DNA of 64,000 nucleotides from Microscilla marina ATCC 23134 (GCF_000169175.1 NZ_AAWS01000016.1:1-64000), one strand, 5' to 3'; shown: positions 25,492 to 33,962, counted from the first letter of the stretch. Numbers and translations are program-made. Notes: generated from the sequence alone by a model not told the origin.

Positions 25492-26476
25492 TTATCTGTC
25501 GGGGTTTCCTAAGTCACCCTGATAATCTTGATTTTCCTCTGGTATTCCAAAATGCTTTATTGCCAGGTCATAAGCCTCTAAAATCCAGCCTGTGGATTCG
25601 AGCCATTCGATGGGCGTTTTATTTGCCATTTTTGCTTGCTGATATATATATTGTCCGGATGACACGGTAAATTCCTTGTAAAGAATCTGGTAGAGTCCCT
25701 GAGTGGTTACCTCAGGCCAGATCGAATAATTTTACATCATTTGCCCCAGTTCTTTTCTGACTTTGGTAAAAAGTGGGTTGAAGTTTTCTATCTGTAAACT
25801 TGCTTGAGCTGCCTTGATATGGGTTATTTCGTCTGTCAAGGAATCTTGTGCATCCCTGATGCTACTTATTTCGTGTGCCAAAAATTTGTGGTAGGAGTTC
25901 AAAAGTTTTATTTGTCCTCTGGTCTCTTTGGTGGACTTTGCCAGTTCATGGAGTTTTTTTACTGCCTGTGCCCAAAGCTTCTGATTGAATGGCTGTTCCT
26001 GAACTGTTTTGCGAACATAGTCGAATGATTGAACCAGCCTGGATTTAAAGGCAACAACCTTTTTCGTATTCCTGGAAAGGGTACCAATAAAAATCGCCTA
26101 ATTTTCATTAAGGTAGCAGAATTTTAGGGTAGTAGCCCCTACACCACGTTTTCTCATCTCCATTTCAAAAGGCAGCGAGCCAAACTCTTCTATTTCAGCC
26201 TGATGGTTTTCAAGAGTAGTAGCCCCTACACCACATTTTCTCATCTCCATTTCAAAAGGCAGCGAGCCAAACTCTTCTATTTTAGCCTGATCAAGGGTAG
26301 CTACCTATATCATGTTTTCTCACTACCGTTTCAAGAGGCAGCGAGCCAGGCTCTTCTATTTTAGCCTAATAACACCTGATAGTTTCCATCAGAGTCTCAC
26401 CCAATGCCTCTATCGGAAGCAAAGCTACCACCAAAGACTGCTGCCTTAAATAATTTGTATTCCTTGGTTTTATCAT
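25492..26476 (-). pseudogene. Rha-type regulator pseudogene (copy B)
   Basis: The start at 26476 (MIKPRNTNYLRQQ) matches copy A. An in-frame TAG follows TIRCY, and the helix-turn-helix part is replaced by two to three 87-bp repeat units with stops. From about 26110 leftward the DNA is nearly identical to the last 600 bp of the intact gene at 26593-27462, down to the same stop codon context (25492-25494). It is a segmental duplicate that has decayed at its N-terminal half. Confidence 0.7.
26120..26370 (-). repeat. second block of the 87-bp repeat
   Basis: GCCTGAT boundaries at 26198 and 26285 are again 87 bp apart, and a third, diverged unit follows to about 26368 with a short deletion. The sequence is the same family as the array at 24744-25260, placed at the equivalent point of rha copy B, so the expansion began before, or spread between, the two copies. 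Confidence 0.75.
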
Positions 26477-26529
26477 TAAAACCCGATTGATTTACCATTT
26501 TTGAATCTCAACATCACTCACTGGTTAAA

Positions 26530-26576
26530 ATAACAGTAGTTGTTTTTCTTCCAGTTTGAAAGACAACTACTGTTAT
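26530..26576 (-). terminator. terminator hairpin of the intact rha gene
   Basis: ATAACAGTAGTTGT (26530-26543) pairs perfectly over 14 bp with ACAACTACTGTTAT (26563-26576). It lies 17 bp beyond the stop codon of the rha gene. Confidence 0.65.
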
Positions 26577-26592
26577 GATGCCTTCTACTCTC

Positions 26593-27462
26593 TTATCTGT
26601 CAGGATTTCCTAAGTCACCCTGATAATCTTGATTTTCCTCTGGTATTCCAAAATGCTTTATAGCCAGGCCATAAGCCTCTAAAATCCAGCCTGTGGATTC
26701 AAGCCACTCGATGGGCGTTTTATTCGCCATTTTTGCTTGCTGATATATATTTTGTCCGGATGCTACGGTAAATTCCTTGTAAAGAATCTGGTAGAGTTCC
26801 TGAGTGGTCACCTCATACCAGATCGAATAATTTTGCATCATTTGTCCCAGCTCTTTTCTGACTTTGGTAAAAAGAGGGTTGAAGTTTTCTATCTGTAAAG
26901 TTGTTTGAGCTGCCTTGATATTGACCATTTCGTCTGCCAAGGAATCTTGCGCATCCCTGATGCTACTTATTTCGTGTGCCAAAAATTTGTGGTAGGAGTT
27001 CAAAAGTTTTATTTGTCCTCTGGTCTCTTTGGTGGACTTTGCCAGTTCATGGAGGTTTTTTACTGCTTGTACCAAAATCCTCTGATTGAATGGCTGTTCT
27101 TGAATTGTTTTTCTAACATAAGCAAATGATTGAACCAGTCTGGATTTAAAGGCAACAACCTTTTTCGTATTTCTGGAAAGGGTTCCAATAAAAATCGCCT
27201 GATTTTCATTAAGGTAGCAGAATCTTAGGGTAGTTGCCCCTACATCACGTTTTTTCACTTCGGTTTCAAACGGCAGCGAGCCAAACTCTTCTATTTTAGC
27301 CTGATAACGCTGAATAGTTGCCATCAAAGCTTTATGTTTGACTCCCAGTGCTTCTGCCACCAACCTGCTATCTACTACAGGTATTTCATTTTTTACTTCA
27401 ATAGGTAATAAGCCTTCCAGCGAGGCTTGTGTTGAGTTGTCTTTGTTTATTGATTTTGCCAT
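26593..27462 (-). CDS. phage regulatory protein, Rha family, with antirepressor-type C-terminal module
   Basis: This 289-aa protein has a Rha-like N-terminal domain at residues ~25-125 (VVDSRLVAEALGVKHKALMATIQRYQAKIEEFG, FCYLNENQAIFIGTLSRN, VVAFKSRLVQSF). A coiled region follows (~130-210). The C-terminal module (LYQILYKEFTVASGQNIYQQ, KTPIEWLESTGWILEAYGLA) is also found in the AntA-type protein at 62911-63618. Rha proteins are temperate-phage regulators that influence lysogeny; the molecular mechanism is poorly known. It is the intact member of a three-copy tandem family whose two downstream copies are dead. It is probably in the element's early leftward operon. Confidence 0.82.
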   Translation of the reverse strand: MAKSINKDNSTQASLEGLLPIEVKNEIPVVDSRLVAEALGVKHKALMATIQRYQAKIEEFGSLPFETEVKKRDVGATTLRFCYLNENQAIFIGTLSRNTKKVVAFKSRLVQSFAYVRKTIQEQPFNQRILVQAVKNLHELAKSTKETRGQIKLLNSYHKFLAHEISSIRDAQDSLADEMVNIKAAQTTLQIENFNPLFTKVRKELGQMMQNYSIWYEVTTQELYQILYKEFTVASGQNIYQQAKMANKTPIEWLESTGWILEAYGLAIKHFGIPEENQDYQGDLGNPDR

Positions 27463-27622
27463 TAAAATAAGTTTTGAGTGGGGCGAAAACGTTTTTTTAG
27501 AAAATAATACCTTTCCCAGTTCCTCATCAGCCCCTTGTTGTTTTTGAAAACTAAATTATTCCCTGTCCACCCATAATATTTAAGATGCCAGGGTTTTACA
27601 GATCATCAATGTCAAGGAAATG

Positions 27623-28360
27623 CTACCCTGCCTTTTCCAATTCTGTCAAAATAAAATGTAAGCCAATCATTTCCACATCCGTAAAATGAGCCGTTCGCGG
27701 AGTAAAACTCAGGGGGATGCCAGAGAACTTGCCTGTGGGCTGCTTAATTACTTCCAGTTGAGCCGCTATTTCATACTCCGGGCGATCCAGCCACATGGTT
27801 ACATCTGCATAAGTGTTCAGCAAGGCATTGATTTTAGTTACCTTTTGTATACTGTCATCTTCTGCCTGGGGCAATGGTGTAAATACGATGCAAGGGATGC
27901 CCAACACACTGGCAAGCTTTTTTAATTCCTGAATATTACTTTGAGTGTCTCCACCCACTACCTGATGTAAATCGTCTACAACAATGAGTTCAACCTGATT
28001 GTAATAGGCGTGATAAAGGCATTTGCGTCTGAATTCCTCAAACACAATCCCTCTGATGTCACAGGCAATGAAATTAAAATTAAAGGTTGCCGTTAATGTA
28101 TCATTGTATTTTTTGTACTTCTCATCTTCGGGGCATTCTTTGATGTACTCTATTTCTATCAGGTCAATATCACTCATGGCTGATACCATGCGATGCCTGA
28201 TGTTTCTTTCTTTGCTTGCCGAACAAAAGAGTACGCCCATATCGTGGTGTATAAGCGCATCGAGAGCCAAACTTACCGCCAGGCTGGTTTTGCCTGCTTT
28301 AGGGTAAGAAGCAATATGAGTAAGGGGTTCGGTAAGGTGAAATAAATCGGCTGTCATCAT
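27623..28360 (-). CDS. RecA-like ATPase (RepA/DnaB-type, replication)
   Basis: This 245-aa P-loop protein has a Walker A in SYPKAGKTSLAVSLAL at about residues 18-33 and a Walker B in LIVVDDLHQV at about 126-135. A later conserved-looking CIVFTPLPQ fits the sensor strand of RecA/DnaB-like ATPases (AAA_25 type). Such proteins in plasmids and phages act as replicative helicases or helicase-like initiators. Its place in the early region, beside small basic proteins and a hairpin-rich non-coding stretch, supports a replication role. No N-terminal DnaB domain is present, so a full helicase is less likely than a RepA-type ATPase. Confidence 0.75.
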   Translation of the reverse strand: MMTADLFHLTEPLTHIASYPKAGKTSLAVSLALDALIHHDMGVLFCSASKERNIRHRMVSAMSDIDLIEIEYIKECPEDEKYKKYNDTLTATFNFNFIACDIRGIVFEEFRRKCLYHAYYNQVELIVVDDLHQVVGGDTQSNIQELKKLASVLGIPCIVFTPLPQAEDDSIQKVTKINALLNTYADVTMWLDRPEYEIAAQLEVIKQPTGKFSGIPLSFTPRTAHFTDVEMIGLHFILTELEKAG

Positions 28361-28549
28361 AAGAGTTATCTTGATTTAAAATGTTTGAAAAAACCTATTT
28401 TTGCTATTTGTTGGCAGGATTTGATACTGATGTTGTTTTCAACGAGGGCTGTCATATCGAACCTCATGTGTTTTTTATAGTTGACAGGTGTTGGTGTCTG
28501 ATGATTCATTTGGCACATATTTTAAGTATTGATTAAATCTGTGTTTGAA

Positions 28550-28840
28550 CTACTTTTTATTTTTCTTTTTCAACCTCCTGGCCTTGGCCACTGCCTTATT
28601 TCTGGCAATACGCCCTGCCCTGATTTGTTCTTCATGGTTTTTGTTTTCACGAATGCGTGCTTCCCGTGCAGCCAGGTAAGCTTTAAGCTTTCGTTTGCTT
28701 CGGGCAAGTTTTTTGGGTAGGTAAATCCAGGTGTTGTGGTCTACCTGTACCTTCACTTTGTTTTGCAGGCCTTTTTGCCGCTGTTGGGCAAGGAGCTTTG
28801 CTTCGCGCTTGTGTTGTTCAGTGATGCTTTCTCTACTCAT
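28550..28840 (-). CDS. small highly basic protein, probably nucleic-acid binding
   Basis: This 96-aa protein is very rich in Lys and Arg over its whole length (KKLARSKRKLKAYLAAREAR, NKAVAKARRLKKKNKK). It is predicted to be mostly helical, and a short central strand segment (VKVQVDHNTWIYLP) could be an AP2-like or ribosomal-type fold. No family could be named. It lies on the same strand as the ATPase gene, about 190 bp upstream, and the two are probably in one early transcript. Confidence 0.55.
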   Translation of the reverse strand: MSRESITEQHKREAKLLAQQRQKGLQNKVKVQVDHNTWIYLPKKLARSKRKLKAYLAAREARIRENKNHEEQIRAGRIARNKAVAKARRLKKKNKK

Positions 28841-29018
28841 GATGGCTGATGTTTTTAGGTTGAGTACTCAGTATTGCCTGTAAAATCAGCCATAGCAGTG
28901 GTAGGTTTGCCCACAAGGTATGCGACAAATGATGTATCATTTTTCTTATAGTTTTTTGTTAGCAGTGTATTTTTATAAGTCAGGGCTGGTTTTCAGAGAA
29001 GGATAAGGGTGTTTCTAC

Positions 29019-29312
29019 CTACTCCTCCCCACGTTTTTTTTGAAAATGATAGGCTATTTTGGATTCTATTTTTGCCTCGAAACTCACTGGAAACTCAAAC
29101 AAGAAGACTGTTTTGCCTTCAAAAATGACCTCACAAACGGGTAGTGCTTTGGCTAAGGGGTACCTGGGCTGGAAGTCGTAATAAAACAGGCTCCCATTGA
29201 GGTGTTTCAGATCGGTAACGGTAAAGTTTTGAATGTCACTTTCATTCAATTTCTGCAATACAGTTACTTTTTTTCTTACGTGCAGGGTTATTCTTCTTTT
29301 CCTCTTTTTCAT
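29019..29312 (-). CDS. small protein of unknown function (97 aa)
   Basis: A basic N-terminus (KKRKRRITLHVRKK) precedes a compact region with alternating strands (SLFYYDFQPRYPLA, CEVIFEGKTVFLFEFPVSF). No domain was recognised. The start is the ATG at 29312; an overlapping short frame at 29242-29430 is not convincing. It lies at the beginning of the leftward early cluster, before a long non-coding stretch. Confidence 0.5.
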   Translation of the reverse strand: MKKRKRRITLHVRKKVTVLQKLNESDIQNFTVTDLKHLNGSLFYYDFQPRYPLAKALPVCEVIFEGKTVFLFEFPVSFEAKIESKIAYHFQKKRGEE

Positions 29313-30600
29313 TTTTTTTACTTTGATGTTTGATCTTTAAATATTGAGAGAGCGCCCTCTTTTGCATAGTTACAGTAATGCTGCAAAGTGGTATGCCCTG
29401 GGCAAACAACCTTACAGTGAGGTATACCAAAAAGTATTCATGAGCTTACTTGCCCTGGGTAGTCATTTACCAGACTGACTCCAGAGTGAATGAAGGGATT
29501 GAAAATGCCGCCTGCCTCTTTTGAACAAGCCGCTGAGGGAATCATTTTTAACTGATATACAGTGTTAGTGTGATTTGCTTCATTTGATCATCTGTTGTTT
29601 TGGTTTATATTTCTATTTAATAAGTCGCTTTTCCGGCAATGTTGTTTACCTGTCTGTCTAGAGAAAAAGGCAAAGGCATACTACGTGCATGTCTTTGCCT
29701 GGAAATATTACAAGGGTCAAACTTGCATTAGATAAGCGCTATCCATGGTACTGTTTGACCCTCACATTCAACTAAACTCAGTTCATCATTGTCAGGTATT
29801 TCACTAAGCCTTCTGCTTAATGAGGATGCAATAGTATGAACAAGAAATAATACAAACAAGGTTTTTGTTAAAAAACTTCTCTTTTTTGCGTAAAAAACAA
29901 GTATTTATACTTGCTTATGTGATAGCGAATATTTTTTTGAAAGAATTTTGAATGTTGATGAAAGTTTGGTAAGATTGTACTCAACATAAGGGTTCTTTCG
30001 TTCGGGAGATCAAACGTTGCCTGCTTACTGGCAGTGTTTGATTTTGCTTACGACATATCATTAGAGCAAAGGCTCCACCTATTTTTCTTGTTTATATAAC
30101 ATCACACGGCTTGCCTGTCAGCAGAATACCGCTGGCAGGACAGGCTTAAAAGAAACCCAGAGTTATTTCTTAACCGTATATCAAACTGCTTGATTTGAGG
30201 CTGTATGGCGCTTTTATGCCTGGTTTTAAAGCAAGCAGCCACCTTACCACAGGTGTTTATTCAGGACTAAAGTATGGCTGTTTGCATACGTTACTGATTT
30301 ACCTGTGGTCTGGAATGGCTTGGTCTGCCTGTACCAGAAACTGATGTTTCTGTACCAGAGCCAAAAAAACAACCGTTCAGTTTTTTGCGCTGTAGCAGGT
30401 GTTTTTTAGGCTAAAGTCCCTGTTTTGGTATGAAAATTTAAATTATCATTTTAGCGAATATAATAATTCGCTTGAATAAATGGGAGTGCTATATATATAC
30501 TTCAAAAGAGTGTTATTATTTGATAAATACAATTTTAACAATTTGTTGTATCCGTTTGTGAATTACAACTACTAAGAGTCGTTTGATTATTTATTTATGC
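29313..30600. other. 1.3-kb non-coding region rich in hairpins
   Basis: No coding-like frame is present. Several strong inverted repeats are spaced through it: AGGCAAAG...CTTTGCCT (29668-29700), AGGGTCAAAC...GTTTGACCCT (29713-29762), ATCAAAC..TGCC...GGCA..GTTTGAT (30009-30042) and GCCTGTC...GACAGGC (30113-30145). Its place between the leftward ATPase/basic-protein genes and the repressor suggests a replication origin, a regulatory leader or small RNAs. None can be chosen from sequence alone. Confidence 0.5.
29668..29762. ncRNA. candidate structured RNA: two tandem hairpins
   Basis: The first hairpin has arms AGGCAAAG and CTTTGCCT, extended by GCAT/ATGT. Twelve bases later comes a 10-bp perfect stem, AGGGTCAAAC with GTTTGACCCT, that encloses a smaller stem, GATA-AGCGC-TATC, and a CCATGG. 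A branched shape of this kind is unlikely by chance in AT-rich DNA. No known RNA family was recognised and the strand is not determined. Confidence 0.3.
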
Positions 30601-30636
30601 AAAAACCTTTGCTTGTTTCAGGCGAAGGTTTTTTTT
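30601..30636. terminator. terminator hairpin beyond the XRE repressor gene
   Basis: AAAACCTTTGC pairs, with one mismatch, with GGCGAAGGTTTT and is flanked by an A run on the left and a run of eight T on the right. It can therefore work on either strand. It lies 12 bp past the stop codon of the leftward repressor gene. Confidence 0.55.
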
Positions 30637-30647
30637 ATTGGCATTAC

Positions 30648-30971
30648 TCATTTATTTTTTGGTAGCTTCTTCAGTATTTGTTCAGCGGCATCCACTTTGG
30701 TTTGGGCTTCCCTGAATAAATGAACGGCTTCTTTGAGCAAAGCAGTGGCAGTTCCTTCCGGGGTTGCCCGGTTCATCAACTCTACCACCGTCAGCCCAAA
30801 TACCTGCGCAATCTGGGCAATGTCGTCCAGCCCTACATTTTGGGTACGTCCATTTTCAATTCTTTCATAAGTTTGTTTGCCCCAACCCAGTTTAGTCGCC
30901 ATTTGTTGGTGGGTAAGCCCCTCACTGGTACGCAAATGCTTAATGATTTTTAGTAAGTCTTGTTTTTCCAT
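30648..30971 (-). CDS. XRE-family helix-turn-helix repressor
   Basis: The protein is 107 aa from the ATG at 30971. A GTG at 31004 would add 11 residues but falls in a putative operator and is less likely. Residues ~5-70 are a classic Cro/C1 domain (LRTSEGLTHQQMATKLGWGKQTYERIENGR, LDDIAQIAQVFGLTVVELMN). A short helical tail may dimerise. It is divergent from the repeat-rich gene at 31147. The gap between them holds two copies of a CATC..TTGATG inverted site, which this protein is the best candidate to bind. It is a likely lysogeny or copy-control repressor. Confidence 0.85.
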   Translation of the reverse strand: MEKQDLLKIIKHLRTSEGLTHQQMATKLGWGKQTYERIENGRTQNVGLDDIAQIAQVFGLTVVELMNRATPEGTATALLKEAVHLFREAQTKVDAAEQILKKLPKNK

Positions 30972-31003
30972 TGGGCTAAAATACCTGCTTTTTCTTTGAT
31001 ACA

Positions 31004-31018
31004 CATCAAGTTTTGATG
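31004..31018. promoter_or_regulatory. operator-like inverted site 1
   Basis: CATCAA-GTT-TTGATG is a perfect 6-bp inverted repeat lying 33 bp upstream of the repressor's ATG. It shares the pattern CATCnAnTnTTGATG with site 2 at 31066-31080, so both are probably bound by the same dimeric repressor. Confidence 0.5.
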
Positions 31019-31060
31019 CCTTTTATTTGTAAGTGATTATGAATAGATTACATTTGAATG

Positions 31061-31085
31061 AAAAACATCTAATATTGATGTTTTT
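31061..31085. promoter_or_regulatory. operator-like inverted site 2
   Basis: AAAAACATC-TAATATT-GATGTTTTT is a perfect 9-bp inverted repeat. Its core, CATCTAATATTGATG (31066-31080), matches site 1 with four changes. The two cores start 62 bp apart, close to six helical turns, in the divergent gap between repressor and repeat-rich gene. Confidence 0.55.
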
Positions 31086-31146
31086 ATGTTTGTTTAATAT
31101 TGAAATATGATGTAATACACTCACTAACAACCAACACTTTTTTACT

Positions 31147-33477
31147 ATGAACAATTCTCAACAACTATTACAAAAGATCAAACAGGCACGTTCTGCTACC
31201 CGGCTTACCACCCAAAACCCTTATGATGAACAACACGAAGCGGCCAAATGGAAAGACTACTATGAAAAGGCGCAACATTATATGGAGGGCAAGTCTTACC
31301 TCGAAAGGCGGTTGGTCTGGTTTAAACTCAGCAAAGGATTCAGGGCATTTTATCACCCGGTATCGGTCGTACTTGCTTTGGTAACCGCTACCCTGCTGGC
31401 CACCCGGCATTTAAAGCTGCACTCACTGGGTCCCATCTCTATCTTTTTGCTCTTACTCACTCTGGCGTGTTTGCTGGTGATTTTTGGCGCACTCGAATGG
31501 GGCAAGAAAGAAAAAGCCACTGATGTGTTTTATCGGCAGGCAAACGGCAGAGCAGTACCTTTGATGCAATGGCTCTACCTTGGTTTATTGGTGTTTGCTT
31601 CGCTGCTGGTCAGTGCTTTGGGTGGGGCACTCATTGGCGATGCCCAAACGAATGAAAACAAAAATATTATGGCGGATAAAGTTCAAGCCATTCAACGGGT
31701 AAAAACCGATCACCAGACACGTTTGCAACAGCTGGCAAAGACCATTGCCGGGCTCGAAAGCCTGTCGGTAGACCCCAAGGTAAGGCGCTGGGGGCTGACC
31801 AAAGCTGAGCAGGAAAACCTGCGGGCGGGCAAAGCAGAAAAAGCAAAACTTGAGCAACAACAATCGCAGCAAATTGCCCGGCTTGAGACCCGTTACGGGC
31901 AACGTAGCCAAATCAACCATTATTACCGCCACTTAGGAATGGGGATTGGTTTTTCGGTGGTGCTGATGATGGAACTGTTCCTGATATACGCCTATTACTT
32001 TCACAATGCTTTTATGAAACGGGTAGAAGCCGAAGGCAGGCAACACGCTATTTTGCCCCTGCCCGAAGAAGCTAAAGAAGGAGTATTGCCTCACCAGGAA
32101 ATCATAACGGCAGTGACTCAGGGTTTACAAACCGGGTTTAGTCAGTTAATCAATGTCTCTGATTCAACCACAGAGTCAGAAGGGCGTGATCAAAGAAAGG
32201 AAATCAGTTTGCGCCCCAGAGGTAAGCCTGACCCGGTAAACAGGCACGAGTTGCATGACAGTTTAATGAATAATGATGGTGGTGGTATGAACAAAAGTGG
32301 TGTCAAATCAAAAGGCAGTCATGACAGTTTAATGGGTGGTATGAACAAAAGTGGTGTCAAGTCAAAAGACTGTCATGACAGTTTAATGAATAATGATGGT
32401 GGTGGTATGAACAAAAGTGGTGTCAAGTCAAAAGACTGTCATGACAGTTTAATGGGTGGTGGTATGAACAAAAGCGATGTCAAGTCAAAAGACAGTCATG
32501 ACAGTTTAATGGATGGTATGAACAATCATACAACACCTATGAACAAAAGTGGTGTCAAATCAAAAGACAGTCATGACAGTTTAATGGATGGTATGAACAA
32601 AAGCGGTGTCAAATCAAAAGACTGTCATGACAGTTTAGTGGATGGTGGTATGAACAAAAGTGGTGTCAAGTCAAAAGACTGTCATGACAGTTTAATGGGT
32701 GGTGGTATGAACAAAAGTGGTGTCAAGTCAAAAGACTGTCATGACAGTTTAATGGGTGGTGGTATGAACAAAAGCGATGTCAAGTCAAAAGACAGTCATG
32801 ACAGTTTAATGGATGGTATGAACAATCATACAACACCTATGAACAAAAGTGGTGTCAAATCAAAAGACAGTCATGACAGTTTAATGGATGGTATGAACAA
32901 AAGCGGTGTCAAATCAAAAGACTGTCATGACAGTTTAGTGGATGGTGGTATGAACAAAAGCGGTGTCAAATCAAAAGACTGTCATGACAGTTTAGTGGAT
33001 GGTGGTATGAACAAAAGTGGTGTCAAGTCAAAAGACTGTCATGACAGTTTAATGGGTGGTGGTATGAACAAAAGCGATGTCAAATCAAAAGACTGTCATG
33101 ACAGTTTAATGGGTGGTATGAACAAAAGCGATGTCAAATCAAAAGACAGTCATGACAGTTTAATGGGTGGTGGTATGAACAAAAGTGGTGTCAAACAAAG
33201 CAGTAAAAAAACAGGTCGCAATGGCTATTATATTTCTCCTATTTGTTTTGACCGCTATTATGAAGGGCGCAACCGTGCCGACGAACCTTACCGAAAACTA
33301 CATTGGTACGAAGCAGTAATACCTGACTTGATGAAAGGGGTGAAGTATGGAGATATTCTGGAAAAGCAATACCAGGTCTATGATTTTAGACAAGACAGGT
33401 ATGTGGTGAAAAACATCAGTGATACCACGCTCAGAAGCACCATTGTAGCCCAATTGAAAAGTCTGGAAAATATGTGA
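31147..33477 (+). CDS. membrane protein with a 16-unit Gly/Cys/His repeat region
   Basis: This 776-aa protein has three parts. The N-terminal ~300 residues carry four membrane segments (about 75-95, 97-117, 138-162 and 258-282) and a Lys/Gln-rich coiled stretch between the third and fourth. Residues ~370-683 are sixteen units of MNKSGVKSKDCHDSLMGGG, varying at G/D, C/S and M/V, with MNNHTTP inserted twice. The last ~95 residues are globular (GYYISPICFDRYYEGRNRAD, YGDILEKQYQVYD). No family was recognised. It is divergent from the XRE repressor and ends at a strong terminator. The repeat DNA holds a palindrome in every unit, so the array may act as DNA as well as protein. The frame is kept despite the repeat expansion, which argues for function. 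Confidence 0.7.
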   Translation: MNNSQQLLQKIKQARSATRLTTQNPYDEQHEAAKWKDYYEKAQHYMEGKSYLERRLVWFKLSKGFRAFYHPVSVVLALVTATLLATRHLKLHSLGPISIFLLLLTLACLLVIFGALEWGKKEKATDVFYRQANGRAVPLMQWLYLGLLVFASLLVSALGGALIGDAQTNENKNIMADKVQAIQRVKTDHQTRLQQLAKTIAGLESLSVDPKVRRWGLTKAEQENLRAGKAEKAKLEQQQSQQIARLETRYGQRSQINHYYRHLGMGIGFSVVLMMELFLIYAYYFHNAFMKRVEAEGRQHAILPLPEEAKEGVLPHQEIITAVTQGLQTGFSQLINVSDSTTESEGRDQRKEISLRPRGKPDPVNRHELHDSLMNNDGGGMNKSGVKSKGSHDSLMGGMNKSGVKSKDCHDSLMNNDGGGMNKSGVKSKDCHDSLMGGGMNKSDVKSKDSHDSLMDGMNNHTTPMNKSGVKSKDSHDSLMDGMNKSGVKSKDCHDSLVDGGMNKSGVKSKDCHDSLMGGGMNKSGVKSKDCHDSLMGGGMNKSDVKSKDSHDSLMDGMNNHTTPMNKSGVKSKDSHDSLMDGMNKSGVKSKDCHDSLVDGGMNKSGVKSKDCHDSLVDGGMNKSGVKSKDCHDSLMGGGMNKSDVKSKDCHDSLMGGMNKSDVKSKDSHDSLMGGGMNKSGVKQSSKKTGRNGYYISPICFDRYYEGRNRADEPYRKLHWYEAVIPDLMKGVKYGDILEKQYQVYDFRQDRYVVKNISDTTLRSTIVAQLKSLENM
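32251..33196 (+). repeat. minisatellite with a perfect 14-bp palindrome per unit
   Basis: Units of 54-66 bp, always a multiple of three, are repeated sixteen times. In nine units the Lys-Asp-Cys-His-Asp-Ser codons spell ACTGTCATGACAGT, a perfect palindrome. In the Ser variants (ACAGTCATGACAGT) one base pair of symmetry is lost. A block of about 300 bp (five units plus the MNNHTTP insert) is itself duplicated, at about 32455-32755 and 32755-33055, so the array has grown by unequal exchange at two scales. Confidence 0.92.
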
Positions 33478-33482
33478 TAAGT

Positions 33483-33520
33483 AACCCCTGTAGGTAGACC
33501 GTCTGTCTACCCCAGGGGTT
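33483..33520. terminator. strong bidirectional terminator
   Basis: AACCCCTG-TA-GGTAGAC (from 33483) pairs with GTCTACC-C-CAGGGGTT (to 33520) around a five-base loop. It sits between the rightward repeat gene and the leftward late-operon end, so it stops transcription from both sides. Confidence 0.75.
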
Positions 33521-33527
33521 TGGGTGT

Positions 33528-33962
33528 TCAAGTGTTTACTTTTAAAGTCTCTGCGTGTTTTGCCAGTTCTTTGATTCTATTCAATTCCGGTTTGCCCGCC
33601 CCGGCCAGGGTAGCCTTGCGAAGTGCCTCTTTTTCGCTGATCTGAAACTCCCGAAACACGGTTTGCCAGGCGTCGGGGTTTTGCCAATACTCCTGTTCTT
33701 TTTCGCTGAGGTTTTCGGCCAGTAAAATGACTACTTGATTGCCTGCGGCAAAGAGGCACTCAATAAGTTGGCGGGTAAAAGCCAGTGGCTCAGTGGTTGC
33801 TTTGGTTTTATTAGTGGCTTTGCCACCAACTACTGTTTCATTTGCGGCAAGAGATACCACAGGTAGCCCCTGGCAAGCCGCCCATGCTTCTTTGCCTGAA
33901 AAGGGCAGCCCTACAGTACAATACAAGGTAGGGAGTGGGGTTTGTTGTTGTTTTGAGTTCAT
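33528..33962 (-). CDS. P-loop-like protein with altered Walker A (144 aa)
   Basis: The N-terminus TLYCTVGLPFSGKEAWA (residues 12-28) has the form of a small-kinase P-loop (G-x-P-x-S-G-K) but carries Glu where Ser or Thr should follow the Lys. Further on, GNQVVILLAENLSEKEQEYW resembles the Walker B strand region of polynucleotide-kinase-like proteins. The altered P-loop suggests it does not hydrolyse ATP or has another role. It is the last gene of the leftward late region, just inside the terminator. Confidence 0.55.
   Translation of the reverse strand: MNSKQQQTPLPTLYCTVGLPFSGKEAWAACQGLPVVSLAANETVVGGKATNKTKATTEPLAFTRQLIECLFAAGNQVVILLAENLSEKEQEYWQNPDAWQTVFREFQISEKEALRKATLAGAGKPELNRIKELAKHAETLKVNT

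Noticed and set aside
29242-29430. Short minus-strand frame overlapping the 97-aa gene
   Set aside because: Overlaps a better frame, starts with a rare codon and has no coding features.
32251-33196. CRISPR array at the minisatellite
   Set aside because: Units are contiguous, length varies in multiples of three and all are translated; no spacers.
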